Positions 9,153 through 20,830 of a DNA stretch of 38,284 nucleotides are shown here, in pieces. The notes under the pieces were generated by a model that was not told the origin of the DNA, ran no database searches, and was given only the letters and a program-made list of their open reading frames with translations. A program made the position numbers and the translations under genes. The stretch is from Gammaproteobacteria bacterium (GTDB taxonomy: Bacteria > Pseudomonadota > Gammaproteobacteria > Arenicellales > Poriferihabitantaceae): the NCBI GenBank assembly GCA_028817015.1, contig JAPPQJ010000037.1, positions 1 to 38,284 on the forward strand. The letters are read 5' to 3'. Position 1 is the stretch's first letter, and each line of letters starts with the position of its first letter.

Positions 9153-10463
9153 GTGAAAGCAGTCAATGTCGGCCTGCTGGGCCTGGGCACGGTCGGCGGC
9201 GGCACCCTCGCGGTGCTGCACCGAAACGCGGATGAAATCAGCCGCCGGGCGGGGCGCGAAATTCGCGTGGCCGCGGCGGCGGTGCGCGACCCCGCGAAGC
9301 GCCGGCCGGTTGACACCGGGGGGCTGCGGTTGACCACTGACCCGCGGGACATCGTCGATGACCCGGGGGTCGACATCGTGGTGGAGTTGATCGGCGGCGA
9401 CGGCGCGGCCAGGCAAGCGGTGTTGCGCGCCATCGACAACGGCAAGCACCTGGTGACCGCCAACAAGGCGCTGATCGCGCTGCACGGCAACACCATTTTT
9501 GAAAAGGCCCAGCAGCGCGGGGTGATGGTCGCGTTCGAGGCGGCGGTGGCCGGCGGCATTCCGATCATCAAGTTGATCCGGGAAGGGCTGGCGGCCAACC
9601 GCATCGAATACCTCGCGGGCATCATCAACGGTACCTGCAACTACATCCTGACCCGCATGCAGGAGGCCGGAGACGGCTTCGACCGGGTGCTCCGGGAGGC
9701 GCAGGATCTGGGCTACGCGGAAGCCGACCCGGCCTTCGACATCGAGGGCACGGACGCCGCGCACAAACTCACCATACTGGCTTCGATTGCATTCGGGATC
9801 CCGCTGCAATTCGAGCGCGTCCATGTGCAGGGCATCACGGCGGTCGGCGCCGAGGACATCGCCTACGCGCGCGAACTGGGCTACCGCATTAAGCATCTTG
9901 GCCTGGCCCGGCGCACCGCAGACGGCATTGAGTTGCGGGTTCACCCGACGCTGATTCCCGAACGCCGGCTCATCGCCAGTGTGGGCGGCGTGATGAACGC
10001 GATTTTGGTGCGCGCCGATGCGCTGGGGCCGACCCTGTATTACGGCGCCGGCGCCGGCGCCGAGCCAACCGCGTCTTCGGTGGTGGCCGACTTGGTCGAT
10101 GTGGTGCGCGCCATTACCACCGACCCGGAAAACCGCGTGCCGCACCTGGCCTTCCAGCCCGGTTCGTTAGCCGCCCTGCCGCTGCTGTCCATTGAGCAAG
10201 TGGAAACCGCTTATTACCTGCGCCTGACCGTGGTCAACCGCCCCGGCGTACTGGCGGCGATCACGCGCATTTTCGGGGACAGCGACATCAGCATCGACAC
10301 CATCCTGCAAAAGGGCCGCGGGCGGCCCAATGAAAATGTAACCGTCATCATGCTGACCCAGGAAACCCGTGAGCGCAACATGAACGCAGCCACGGCGGCG
10401 CTCGGCAAACTGGACACCGTCACCGGTGAAATCGCCCGCATTCGGCTGGAGAGGCTGCCCTGA
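9153..10463 (+). CDS. hom: homoserine dehydrogenase (with C-terminal ACT domain)
   Basis: 'VGLLGLGTVGGGTLAVL', 'VTANKALIALHG', 'FEAAVAGGIPIIKLIREGLAANRIEYLAGIINGTCNYILTRM'; ACT 'YYLRLTVVNRPGVLAAITRIFGDSDISIDTILQKG'; GTG start. Confidence 0.97.
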   Translation: MKAVNVGLLGLGTVGGGTLAVLHRNADEISRRAGREIRVAAAAVRDPAKRRPVDTGGLRLTTDPRDIVDDPGVDIVVELIGGDGAARQAVLRAIDNGKHLVTANKALIALHGNTIFEKAQQRGVMVAFEAAVAGGIPIIKLIREGLAANRIEYLAGIINGTCNYILTRMQEAGDGFDRVLREAQDLGYAEADPAFDIEGTDAAHKLTILASIAFGIPLQFERVHVQGITAVGAEDIAYARELGYRIKHLGLARRTADGIELRVHPTLIPERRLIASVGGVMNAILVRADALGPTLYYGAGAGAEPTASSVVADLVDVVRAITTDPENRVPHLAFQPGSLAALPLLSIEQVETAYYLRLTVVNRPGVLAAITRIFGDSDISIDTILQKGRGRPNENVTVIMLTQETRERNMNAATAALGKLDTVTGEIARIRLERLP

Positions 10464-10479
10464 TCGGCCCCCGCCAGAC

Positions 10480-12255
10480 ATGCCCCACATGCCGCAACCA
10501 GCCAGGCGCATCAGCCGGCGCCGCGCGCAATGCCGCCTGGAGGAAGAGGCGGCCGGCGAGCGCCGCCTGCATCCGCTGCTTCGGCGGATTTTCGAGAACC
10601 GCAATGTGCGAACGCGCGGCGAATTGGATTATGCGCTGAACAATCTGCATGCGCCGGAATCCCTAAAGGGCCTGGATGCGGCCACCGCCATCCTGCACCG
10701 GGCGCTCAGCGAGCGGCGCAAAATCCTCATCGTCGGCGATTACGATGTGGACGGCGCCACCGCCACATCGGTGGCGCTGCTGGGGTTGCGCGCGTTCGGC
10801 GCCGCCCGCGCCGGCTACCTGGTGCCGAATCGCTTCCAGCACGGCTATGGTCTGTCCGAGAGCATCGCGCGCATCGCGCTGCAAAGGCGCCCGGATGTGG
10901 TGATCACCGTGGACAACGGCATATCGAGCGTCGACGGAGTGGCGCTGTTGCGCGCCGCCGGCGTGGCGGTGGTGGTGACCGACCACCATTTGGCCGGGCG
11001 GCAACTGCCCGACGCCGACGCCATCGTCAACCCCAATCAGCCCGGCTGCGAGTTTCCGTCCAAGGCGCTGGCCGGGGTCGGCGTGATGTTCTACCTGCTG
11101 CTGGCGTTGCGCAAACGCCTGCGCGCGGCGGGCTGGTTTGACCCCGGCCGGCGGCCGGCGGTGGCGGAGCCGAACCTCGCCGAGTTGCTGGATTTGGTGG
11201 CGTTAGGCACGGTCGCCGACCTGGTGCCGCTGGACCACAACAACCGCATCCTGGTCGCGCAGGGCATGATGCGGATTCGCAGCGGGCGGTGCCGGCCGGG
11301 GATTAAGGCGCTGGCCGAAATCGCCGGCGGACTCTGCCGCAATCTGGATACATCGGATCTTGGTTTCAAGATTGGCCCGCGCCTGAATGCGGCCGGGCGC
11401 ATGGATCACATGTCGACCGGAATCGAATGCCTGATCGCCGACCACCCGACCGAGGCGATGCGGTATGCCGAGTCGCTCGGTCGGATGAACGCGCAACGCT
11501 ATCAGGTGCAAAGCTCGATGCTGCGCCAGGCCGAGCAAATGGTCTCCAAACTGCTTGAAGGCGGCGATGATTCGGGCGGCGGCCGGGCCGGGTTGTGCCT
11601 GTTTGACGCCGACTGGCACCAGGGAATCGTCGGCCTGGTGGCGTCCCGGATCAAGGATCAACTGCACCGCCCGGTGGTCGCCTTTGCGCCGGCCGATGAC
11701 GGGCGGCTGAGGGGCTCGGCGAGGTCGGTGGCGGGGCTGCATATGCGCGATTTGCTGGAATCCATTTGCACCCGTCATCCCGGCCTGATCCGGCAATTCG
11801 GCGGTCACGCGATGGCCGCCGGGCTGACCATCGATGCGCGGCGGTTCGATGCTTTTTCCGACTGTTTCAGCGAAACGGTTGGCGCGCATTTCAACGGCCG
11901 CCCGCCGGACGGTGAAATCCTCACCGACGGGGAGTTGGCCGCACAGGACTTGACCCTGGAAACCGCCGAACTGGTGCGCGCCGCGTCGCCGTGGGGCCAG
12001 CATTTCCCGGCGCCGTTGTTCGACGGCGAATTCCGGGTCACCGAGCAGCGGGTGGTCGGCGACCGGCACTTGAAGATGGTGTTGCAATGCATCGACGGCT
12101 CCGCGGCGCTCGACGCCATTTTCTTCCGCCGCATCGAGTCCGGTCGGGAAGCGCCGCGCTTCGACCTCGTGAAGGCGGCCTACCAACTCAAGGTCAACGA
12201 GTATCGGGGCCGGCGCTCGCTGCAGTTGGTGGTGGAATATATGCAGCCGTCCTGA
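10480..12255 (+). CDS. recJ: single-stranded-DNA-specific exonuclease RecJ
   Basis: DHH motif 'ILIVGDYDVDGATATSVALL', 'VVVTDHHLAG', 'FKIGPRLNAAGRMDH', DHHA1 'FGGHAMAAGLTI'; start could be 10480 or the overlapping upstream 10426. Confidence 0.95.
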   Translation: MPHMPQPARRISRRRAQCRLEEEAAGERRLHPLLRRIFENRNVRTRGELDYALNNLHAPESLKGLDAATAILHRALSERRKILIVGDYDVDGATATSVALLGLRAFGAARAGYLVPNRFQHGYGLSESIARIALQRRPDVVITVDNGISSVDGVALLRAAGVAVVVTDHHLAGRQLPDADAIVNPNQPGCEFPSKALAGVGVMFYLLLALRKRLRAAGWFDPGRRPAVAEPNLAELLDLVALGTVADLVPLDHNNRILVAQGMMRIRSGRCRPGIKALAEIAGGLCRNLDTSDLGFKIGPRLNAAGRMDHMSTGIECLIADHPTEAMRYAESLGRMNAQRYQVQSSMLRQAEQMVSKLLEGGDDSGGGRAGLCLFDADWHQGIVGLVASRIKDQLHRPVVAFAPADDGRLRGSARSVAGLHMRDLLESICTRHPGLIRQFGGHAMAAGLTIDARRFDAFSDCFSETVGAHFNGRPPDGEILTDGELAAQDLTLETAELVRAASPWGQHFPAPLFDGEFRVTEQRVVGDRHLKMVLQCIDGSAALDAIFFRRIESGREAPRFDLVKAAYQLKVNEYRGRRSLQLVVEYMQPS

Positions 12256-12295
12256 TTCGCCGGGACCCGGATGGGCCGGGTGATTTCACATTGGG

Positions 12296-12327
12296 GCGGC
12301 GTTGCGCCTTTGTTTGCGCGTTGCCGC
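12296..12327. terminator. imperfect hairpin between recJ and rpoE (GCGGC-gtt-GCGC-ctttgttt-GCGC-gtt-GCCGC)
   Basis: symmetric stem with a gtt/gtt internal loop, read directly. Confidence 0.25.
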
Positions 12328-12388
12328 TGATGCACAATAGGCGCCCGGCTGTTTGCTGTGCGGCGGGGTTTGCAAATCGGGGAAATCG

Positions 12389-12964
12389 ATGGAAGACCAA
12401 GGCAACGACAACATCCTGGTGGCGCGGGTCAGGAACGGCGACAAACAGGCGTTTAACCTGCTGGTGGCAAAATACCAATACCGCATCCGGAGTCTGGTCA
12501 GTCGCCTGGTGGCCGACCCGCTGGAGCAGGAAGACATCGTGCAGGACGCTTTCATCAAGGCATACCGCGCGATTAGCCGGTTCCGGGGGGACAGCGCATT
12601 TTACACCTGGCTGTACCGGATCGCGGTCAACACCGCGAAACACCACCTGGTCAACGCCACCCGCCGCCCGCCGATGCAGGACATCGACGCCGGCGACATG
12701 GCCCCGATGCGCACGCCGCCGCGCCTGGTGGAAGACAACACCCCGGAAATGATTCGGCAAAATGACCAACTGGTGCAAACCATCAAGCGGGCCATCGACG
12801 AGTTGCCGGAGGAACTGCGCCAGGCCATCACTCTGCGCGAGTTGGAGGGCCTGAGTTACGAGGATATCGCCGAGGCGATGAATTGCCCGATCGGCACGGT
12901 GCGGTCCAGAATCTTCCGCGCCCGGGAGGCGATCCAGCAGGCCATGGAGCCGCTGCTGGATTGA
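12389..12964 (+). CDS. rpoE: ECF RNA polymerase sigma-E factor (RpoE/AlgU)
   Basis: 'NLLVAKYQYRIRSLVSRLV...EQEDIVQDAFIKAYRAISRFRGDSAFYTWLYRIAVNTAKHHLV' and 'LPEELRQAITLRELEGLSYEDIAEAMNCPIGTVRSRIFRAREAI'. Confidence 0.97.
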   Translation: MEDQGNDNILVARVRNGDKQAFNLLVAKYQYRIRSLVSRLVADPLEQEDIVQDAFIKAYRAISRFRGDSAFYTWLYRIAVNTAKHHLVNATRRPPMQDIDAGDMAPMRTPPRLVEDNTPEMIRQNDQLVQTIKRAIDELPEELRQAITLRELEGLSYEDIAEAMNCPIGTVRSRIFRAREAIQQAMEPLLD

Positions 12965-13068
12965 CGGGCGGCGGGTGCGCAATAAAAAATACTTGGGGAT
13001 GAACTAACGCGCTTGAATGGCGACTAACCGACATGCGGTTTACCGCCACGGTGAAAGGTGAAAGAGCG

Positions 13069-13563
13069 ATGAGCGAGAAGATTTCCGAATTAATCGACGG
13101 CCGGGGCAGCCCCGACCAGCGGCACCATTTGTTCGACCATATCCTGGCCGACCACGGCGCCGGCGAGGCCTGGCGCCACTACCATTTGATCGGCTGCGTG
13201 CTGCGCGGCGAGGTCGCGCAGACCGGCGCCGATCTCAGCGCCCGCATCGGCAGGCGGCTCGAGCAAGAGCCGCGGGTGCTGGCGCCGGTGCCCGGGGCGC
13301 GGCGTCGATTCTCGATGGCGTGGAAATCGGCCGGTGTGGTGGCGCTTGCCGCTTCGCTGGCGCTGATCGCGGTCATCTCTTTGAACCCGGCCCGGGACGG
13401 CGGCGGCACCCCGGTTGCCCAACTCGCCCCCGCCCAGCCGGCCCGCCCCGGGCAGGAATTCAGGGAGATGCTCGCCCAGCACGGCGAATTCGCGTCTTCG
13501 CCCGGTCTCAACGGCCTCATTGTCTATGCCAAACTGGTCGGCAGCCAACCGCTTGACCGCTGA
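13069..13563 (+). CDS. rseA: anti-sigma-E factor RseA/MucA-like
   Basis: N-terminal 'EKISELIDG...WRHYHLIGCVLRGE' anti-sigma domain, single TM 'AGVVALAASLALIAVISL', position directly after rpoE. Confidence 0.9.
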   Translation: MSEKISELIDGRGSPDQRHHLFDHILADHGAGEAWRHYHLIGCVLRGEVAQTGADLSARIGRRLEQEPRVLAPVPGARRRFSMAWKSAGVVALAASLALIAVISLNPARDGGGTPVAQLAPAQPARPGQEFREMLAQHGEFASSPGLNGLIVYAKLVGSQPLDR

Positions 13564-13624
13564 CTCTGGCGTCGATGCCGGCGGCCGGCGGTGTCGGCAC
13601 GCGGCGCGGTGTTGCGGTGCGCCG

Positions 13625-14638
13625 GTGCGCGGCGTTGCGCGCCGTTTCAGCCGTTTCAATCCTTTCAGATTAGCGGGGTTGACCGGCTTGTTGCTGGCCG
13701 GGCTTGCGGAAAGCGCCGGCGCCGACCCGGAAGCGTGGCTGATGAAGATCAACCACGCCGCCGCCAGCGTGAGTTTTTCCGGGGTGTTCGTGAACGCCTA
13801 CGACGGCGAACTCGAGGCCACCCATGTGGTGCACCGGGTCAAGGACCAAATGCTGCAGGAGCGGTTCTATTCCTTGAACGGCGAGACCCGGGAAGTGGTG
13901 CGCGACAAGGACCACATCTGGTGCTATATGCCCGACCAGAAGGTCGGCGTGTTAGATTCCCGCCAGTCCTTGCAGCGCGGTTTCCCGCGCATCGAGGTCG
14001 GCGACCTGGAGCGCATTAAACGCAACTACCGCTTCACCGAAGCCGGCACTGAGCGCATCGCCGACCGCATGGCACAGCGCATCGACGTCACCCCGAACGA
14101 CGATTTCCGCTACGGATACCACCTGTGGGCGGACCTGGAAACCGGTTTGCTGCTGCGCTCCGACCTGGTTGGCCGCGACCGGCGGGTGATGGAAAAATAC
14201 CTGTTCGTGACCATCGATTTTGACAGCGAAATCAGCGACCAGGACCTGCAGGCCGTGACCAGCAAGGACCAACTTAAATGGTATGGCCGCGACGCGCCGC
14301 CGGTTTCCGCCGCCCCGGCCGGGGGGGCATCCGGCGAGTCCAACTGGCAATTCAGCCAACTCCCGGCCGGCTACCGGCTGAACAAACGCATTCGCCGCAT
14401 GTCGCCGGTCGGCGGCTGGGAGATCGAGCATTTGATCTGGAGCGACGGCTTATCCACGCTGTCGGTTTTCATTAAGCCGGCGGGCTCCGGGCACGCCAGC
14501 GTCAGGGAAGGGCTGACCCGGATGGGCGCGGTGCAGGCCTACCGCCGCACTATCGGCGACTACCGCGTCACCGTGATGGGCGAAGTGCCGGCCAGGACGG
14601 TGGAATTCTTTGCCACAGGGATGGTTTACGCACGCTAA
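13625..14638 (+). CDS. rseB: sigma-E factor regulatory protein RseB/MucB-like
   Basis: 'MKINHAAASVSFSGVFVNAYDGELEATHVVHRVKDQMLQERFYSLNGETREVVRD'; position after rseA; GTG start chosen, exact start uncertain. Confidence 0.9.
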   Translation: MRGVARRFSRFNPFRLAGLTGLLLAGLAESAGADPEAWLMKINHAAASVSFSGVFVNAYDGELEATHVVHRVKDQMLQERFYSLNGETREVVRDKDHIWCYMPDQKVGVLDSRQSLQRGFPRIEVGDLERIKRNYRFTEAGTERIADRMAQRIDVTPNDDFRYGYHLWADLETGLLLRSDLVGRDRRVMEKYLFVTIDFDSEISDQDLQAVTSKDQLKWYGRDAPPVSAAPAGGASGESNWQFSQLPAGYRLNKRIRRMSPVGGWEIEHLIWSDGLSTLSVFIKPAGSGHASVREGLTRMGAVQAYRRTIGDYRVTVMGEVPARTVEFFATGMVYAR

Positions 14639-14644
14639 CGGGCG

Positions 14645-15970
14645 CTAAGTTTTCGGTGCGGTTTTGGGGGTTTCGGCGGCCTCCACCGGAGCCGTCCCCG
14701 CGGCGGAAGGCATCTGCGCGTCCGGCCGTCTGCCGGGCGGGCGCTTATGCAGCGCGCCCATCGCATCCAGCACCCTGGTTAGATACTCCTCGGCGGTGAC
14801 CCGGCCCAGCGCGCCGGCCGTGCAATCGGCCTCGTTGTAGCGGCTGACGGCGTCTCGCCGGCCGCCGGGGCTGCCGACCAGCACCGGCACCGGGTCGCCG
14901 GTGTGTTCGCCGCTGAGCGAATCGGTCGAGTGGTCGGCGCACACCCCGACCACGCTGCCGCTCAGGTCGAGGCGCCCCAGTGCGCGGTCAAAGCGGCCGA
15001 TGAAGTCCGCCTTGAGGCGCGGGTTTTTGTCGTGCGCGGCGGTGTCGGTGCCCTTGATGTGTACAAACACCAGGTCATGAGACTCGAGTGCCCGGACCGC
15101 CACCCGGAGTTTTTCGCCGAGATCGGTGTCCGGCAGCGAAGTGAAACGGGGGCTGTTATAGCAGTGGAAATCAAGCAGTTTGGCCAGCCCCAGTACGGTG
15201 GTCTCGCCGGCCACCGCCGCCACCTTGAGGCCGAGATGCGAGAGGCGGGTTTGCAGCGGCTGATGGGCGCCCGCGCTCCTAAGGATTAGCCCGTTGGCCG
15301 CGGGCTGCCCTCGTTCGACGCGCGCGGTATTGACCGGGTGGTCCCGCAACAGTTCGTGGGCGCGCCGGGTCAGGCGGTTGACCGCGTCGGCGGTGGATTG
15401 CGCGCCGGCGTTTTCGGGTACGGCGTCGAGGATGCCGAGGTGCATGGCCGGCCCGCCCGGGTCGGTGTCGCTGACCTGTGCCGACAGTCGGTCGCCGCGC
15501 AACCGCACCACCGCCCGGTGCTGGGTCGCCGGATGCACGCTGGCGGTGATGCCGGGCCCGACTTCCAGGTCTTGGAGCACGGCGCACAGCGACTCGACCT
15601 GGTCGCGAATGCGCCCGGCGCGGCGGTCGAGGATGCGCAGGCCGCGCGCGCTCCTTTCCACACAGGCAAAATTGGCCCGCAACAGGATGTCTCCGGGGCG
15701 AAAGTCCAGTCCGAGTCCGGCCGCCTCGACCGGCCCGCGGCGCAGGCGCACGGCCTCGGCGGGCGGTAATCCGAACAGGATGCCGATGCCGGTGTGGGTG
15801 CCCACCGGCCGGTTCGGCATCAGCGGGTCCATCATCCCGCATTGGTGGCGTTGCGCCAGACCGTCGAGGGTCGGCGTCCGGGCCGCTTGCAGCGGGGTTC
15901 GGCCGCCCAGTTGCGGGCACGGCCGGTCGCCCAGCCCGTCCAGGATGAACACCAGGCCTTTGTTTTTCAC
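14645..15970 (-). CDS. apgM: cofactor-independent phosphoglycerate mutase, archaeal ApgM-type (alkaline phosphatase superfamily)
   Basis: 'FILDGLGDRPCPQLGGRTPLQAARTPTLDGLAQ', 'RRGPVEAAGLGL', 'DHSTDSLSGEHTGDPVPVLV'; overlaps the upstream kinase gene by 4 nt. Confidence 0.8.
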   Translation of the reverse strand: MKNKGLVFILDGLGDRPCPQLGGRTPLQAARTPTLDGLAQRHQCGMMDPLMPNRPVGTHTGIGILFGLPPAEAVRLRRGPVEAAGLGLDFRPGDILLRANFACVERSARGLRILDRRAGRIRDQVESLCAVLQDLEVGPGITASVHPATQHRAVVRLRGDRLSAQVSDTDPGGPAMHLGILDAVPENAGAQSTADAVNRLTRRAHELLRDHPVNTARVERGQPAANGLILRSAGAHQPLQTRLSHLGLKVAAVAGETTVLGLAKLLDFHCYNSPRFTSLPDTDLGEKLRVAVRALESHDLVFVHIKGTDTAAHDKNPRLKADFIGRFDRALGRLDLSGSVVGVCADHSTDSLSGEHTGDPVPVLVGSPGGRRDAVSRYNEADCTAGALGRVTAEEYLTRVLDAMGALHKRPPGRRPDAQMPSAAGTAPVEAAETPKTAPKT

Positions 15971-17160
15971 CGGTATTTGGCCCGCAGCGACGCCAGACGG
16001 CGTTTGTTGTAGGTGGCGGCGATGGTCAAGTTAATGGTTTTGATGATTTCGTTGACCGTTTCTTCGCGGTCGAGGTTGTTCAGAATTTGAATGTCGTCGT
16101 TGTCCGCCTCCGACAGCAGGGCCGACTGCAATTGCCAGATGTCGTCTATTTTTTTCAGGTAGCGCGCCGCCCGGCGCTGGCGGGTTTTCTCCCGCCGCCC
16201 CTTAATGCGGCTAATCAGCGCGTTTTTGTCGAGCACGCACAGGACGCACGGCACGATGACCGCATCGCCTCCGCAAATGTGCGGCAACAGCGTTGGCCGG
16301 ATGTGGACGCCCTCGACAATCATCGACACGCGCTCGTTGATGGCGCGTTGCAACACCGCCTGGCACGCCACTTCCACCAGTTCGCTCTGGCGCTGAAAGC
16401 CGTAGACCAGGTGTTCCTCGTCCTTGACCACATTGAGTTCGGCGCTGTCCACCGCGTTGCCGGCGTTGAATGACGACTTGTGCAGCAGCGGTGAAACGCG
16501 CTCGGGGATGAGAATGCGCATCACCTCCCTTAGCATATCCGTGGACTGCGTGCGCACGATGCCGAGGCTGTTGGCCAGGTCGGTGGCGACGCTGCTCTTG
16601 CCGGCCCCGGGAACCCCGCCGATCAGCACCAGCAGCGGCTGATCGTTGTCGATAAAATCATTCCAAATCAAATAGTAGTCGGCATATTCCTGATGCAGTT
16701 CCTTAACAATAGTTCGGTATGTGACCGAGGTCAGTTCCGCGGTCGTAATCTGGCGCTGTTTGTCGCGCACCAACTTGCTGTGAATGAGGCGGGCGATGGC
16801 GTTGCATTTGCCTGGCGGCAGGGAGCAACTCTCCAGGCGCTGGGCGTGGATGCCCCGGGAAAAGGGCGCGCTGTGGCCGTCGCTGTATACCACCTGGAGG
16901 TTTTCCCGATACAGGTCTTCGCGGCTGTATCGCCGCAGCACCTTGCCGGGGTGCTCTTCGGCGAGGGCGTCGATGATGCGCGCGCGCAAATCCCCGGTGG
17001 TGATGACCTCGGTGTCGTCCAGATCATCGCGAATGTTGGTGGCCAGTTGATAGGCCTCGGTGAATTCCAGGCCGGCATCCTGCAGCGACCTGGTCAGCAT
17101 TCCCCGCAAAAAGGGAACCCGGGCGTCGCGCTGCTCGTCGATTACCAGTAGTTTAGCCAT
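15967..17160 (-). CDS. 2-phosphoglycerate kinase-like protein (ATP-cone-like N-terminus plus P-loop kinase)
   Basis: P-loop 'LLVLIGGVPGAGKSSVATDLANSLGIVRTQSTDMLREVMR' and 'SMIVEGVHIRPTLLPHI'; N-terminal 'LLVIDEQRDARVPFLRGMLTRSLQDAGLEFTEAYQLA' resembles ATP-cone. Confidence 0.8.
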   Translation of the reverse strand: MAKLLVIDEQRDARVPFLRGMLTRSLQDAGLEFTEAYQLATNIRDDLDDTEVITTGDLRARIIDALAEEHPGKVLRRYSREDLYRENLQVVYSDGHSAPFSRGIHAQRLESCSLPPGKCNAIARLIHSKLVRDKQRQITTAELTSVTYRTIVKELHQEYADYYLIWNDFIDNDQPLLVLIGGVPGAGKSSVATDLANSLGIVRTQSTDMLREVMRILIPERVSPLLHKSSFNAGNAVDSAELNVVKDEEHLVYGFQRQSELVEVACQAVLQRAINERVSMIVEGVHIRPTLLPHICGGDAVIVPCVLCVLDKNALISRIKGRREKTRQRRAARYLKKIDDIWQLQSALLSEADNDDIQILNNLDREETVNEIIKTINLTIAATYNKRRLASLRAKYR

Positions 17161-17219
17161 TGCTGTCGGGGTTTGGCCGGGCGCCGATAATAGCAGACAG
17201 TCGCGCCGGGTGAGCGGGA

Positions 17220-18482
17220 TTATGCGCCGCCTGAGTAGGCGCGCCGGACTTCCTCGGCGATGATCCGTATGCCGCGTTCCACCTGGTTTTCATCGGCGGC
17301 GTAGGTCACCCGGATACACTCGTGCCGATGCCGCCAGGGTTGCTCCAGCCCGGGGAAAAAGTGTTGGCCGGCGACCACCAGCACGCCGCGCCGCTTCAGG
17401 CGTTGATACAGGGTTTCGCTGGAAATCGGCAGGTCGGGAAACCACAGCCACAGAAAAATCGCGCCCTCCGAGTTGTGTATCCTGACCGGCAAATCGGCCA
17501 TTTCCTCGTTGACCAGATCGATGGCCCGGCGCGACCGCCGCCGGTAGTAGGGCGCGATGATGTCGCGGCACAACGCCAACAATTCCCCGCTTTGCAACAG
17601 CCGGGTGACCAGCGACGGGCCGAAGCGCCCGGGGGCCAACGTGAAGATCGCGTTGGCGCCGGTGACCCGGCTGATCACATCGGGGTTGGCGACGATAATC
17701 CCGGTTCGAGCGCCCGGCAAGCCCAGTTTCGACAGACTTAAGCACAAGATGATGTGCTCCTCCCACAGCGGCCTGGCCCGGTTGAAGACGATGCCGGGGA
17801 ACGGCGGCCCGTATGCGCCGTCGACGATCAGCGGCAGGCCGGCATCCCGGGTCAGGGCGCACAACCGGCCCATTTCCTGGTCGGTGACCACATTGCCGGT
17901 GGGGTTGGTGGGGCGGGAAATGCACACTGCGCCGACCTCGGCGGCGCACTCGAGATGATCGAAATCCACCCTGTATTTGAAGAAGCGCCCGCCGGTGTCT
18001 TCGATGAGCGGCTTGTGGGCGGCAAAGATCGGCTGCTCGCCCAGCCCGACATCGGCGTAGCCGATGTATTCGGGGGTCATCGGCAGGAGGATTTTTTTGA
18101 AGACGCCGCCCGGATAGCGGCCGGCGAACAGGTTGAACAGCACGCCGAAACCGGATTGGCTGCCGTTGGTGACGGCGATGTTGGCGGGGCCGAGCGGCCG
18201 GTTGAGGCGTTGTGCGAGCAGGGCGGCAAGCGCTTCGATGAAGGCGGCGTTGCCCTGGGGCGCGTCGTAGTTGCCGATCATTTGCTCGAACGCCGAGCCG
18301 TCGGCGAGCATCTTTTCCATTTCGGCGCGGAACACCGCCCCGGCTTCGGGTATGGCGGCCGGGTTGCCCCCACCGAGCATGTGGATGTCGGCGCCGCGGT
18401 TGAGCGCGTCTCCGAGATCGCTCATCAACCGCAGGATGCCGCTGTCGCGCTTGAACTGGCCGGAAAAACGGGAATATTTCAT
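17220..18482 (-). CDS. avtA: valine--pyruvate aminotransferase
   Basis: 'MKYSRFSGQFKRDSGILRLMSDLGDAL...MLGGGNPAAIPE', 'CISRPTNPTGNVVTDQEM', 'LCLSLSKLGLPGARTGIIVAN'. Confidence 0.92.
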   Translation of the reverse strand: MKYSRFSGQFKRDSGILRLMSDLGDALNRGADIHMLGGGNPAAIPEAGAVFRAEMEKMLADGSAFEQMIGNYDAPQGNAAFIEALAALLAQRLNRPLGPANIAVTNGSQSGFGVLFNLFAGRYPGGVFKKILLPMTPEYIGYADVGLGEQPIFAAHKPLIEDTGGRFFKYRVDFDHLECAAEVGAVCISRPTNPTGNVVTDQEMGRLCALTRDAGLPLIVDGAYGPPFPGIVFNRARPLWEEHIILCLSLSKLGLPGARTGIIVANPDVISRVTGANAIFTLAPGRFGPSLVTRLLQSGELLALCRDIIAPYYRRRSRRAIDLVNEEMADLPVRIHNSEGAIFLWLWFPDLPISSETLYQRLKRRGVLVVAGQHFFPGLEQPWRHRHECIRVTYAADENQVERGIRIIAEEVRRAYSGGA

Positions 18483-18606
18483 CGGCTGCGGATGCCGCTC
18501 AATGCGAAACCCGGCCTGGATATTGACGGGGCCGGTTGCCGCAAAAGATCGGCGCGATTTTGTTTTGTCCGGCCCGCAACACAGACGCGGGCGCGGGCCG
18601 GAATTT

Positions 18607-20808
<2,202 letters not shown>

Positions 20809-20830
20809 GTCGTCTATCCGGGAAGATGTT

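Noticed and set aside
9077-9640. N-terminal extension of the DUF498 ORF to 9640
   Set aside because: Would run antisense through hom; the 136-aa version from ATG 9076 has the complete family length.
10043-10066. GGCGCC-rich run in hom
   Set aside because: Explained by the coding sequence GAGAGAE of homoserine dehydrogenase in a GC-rich genome.
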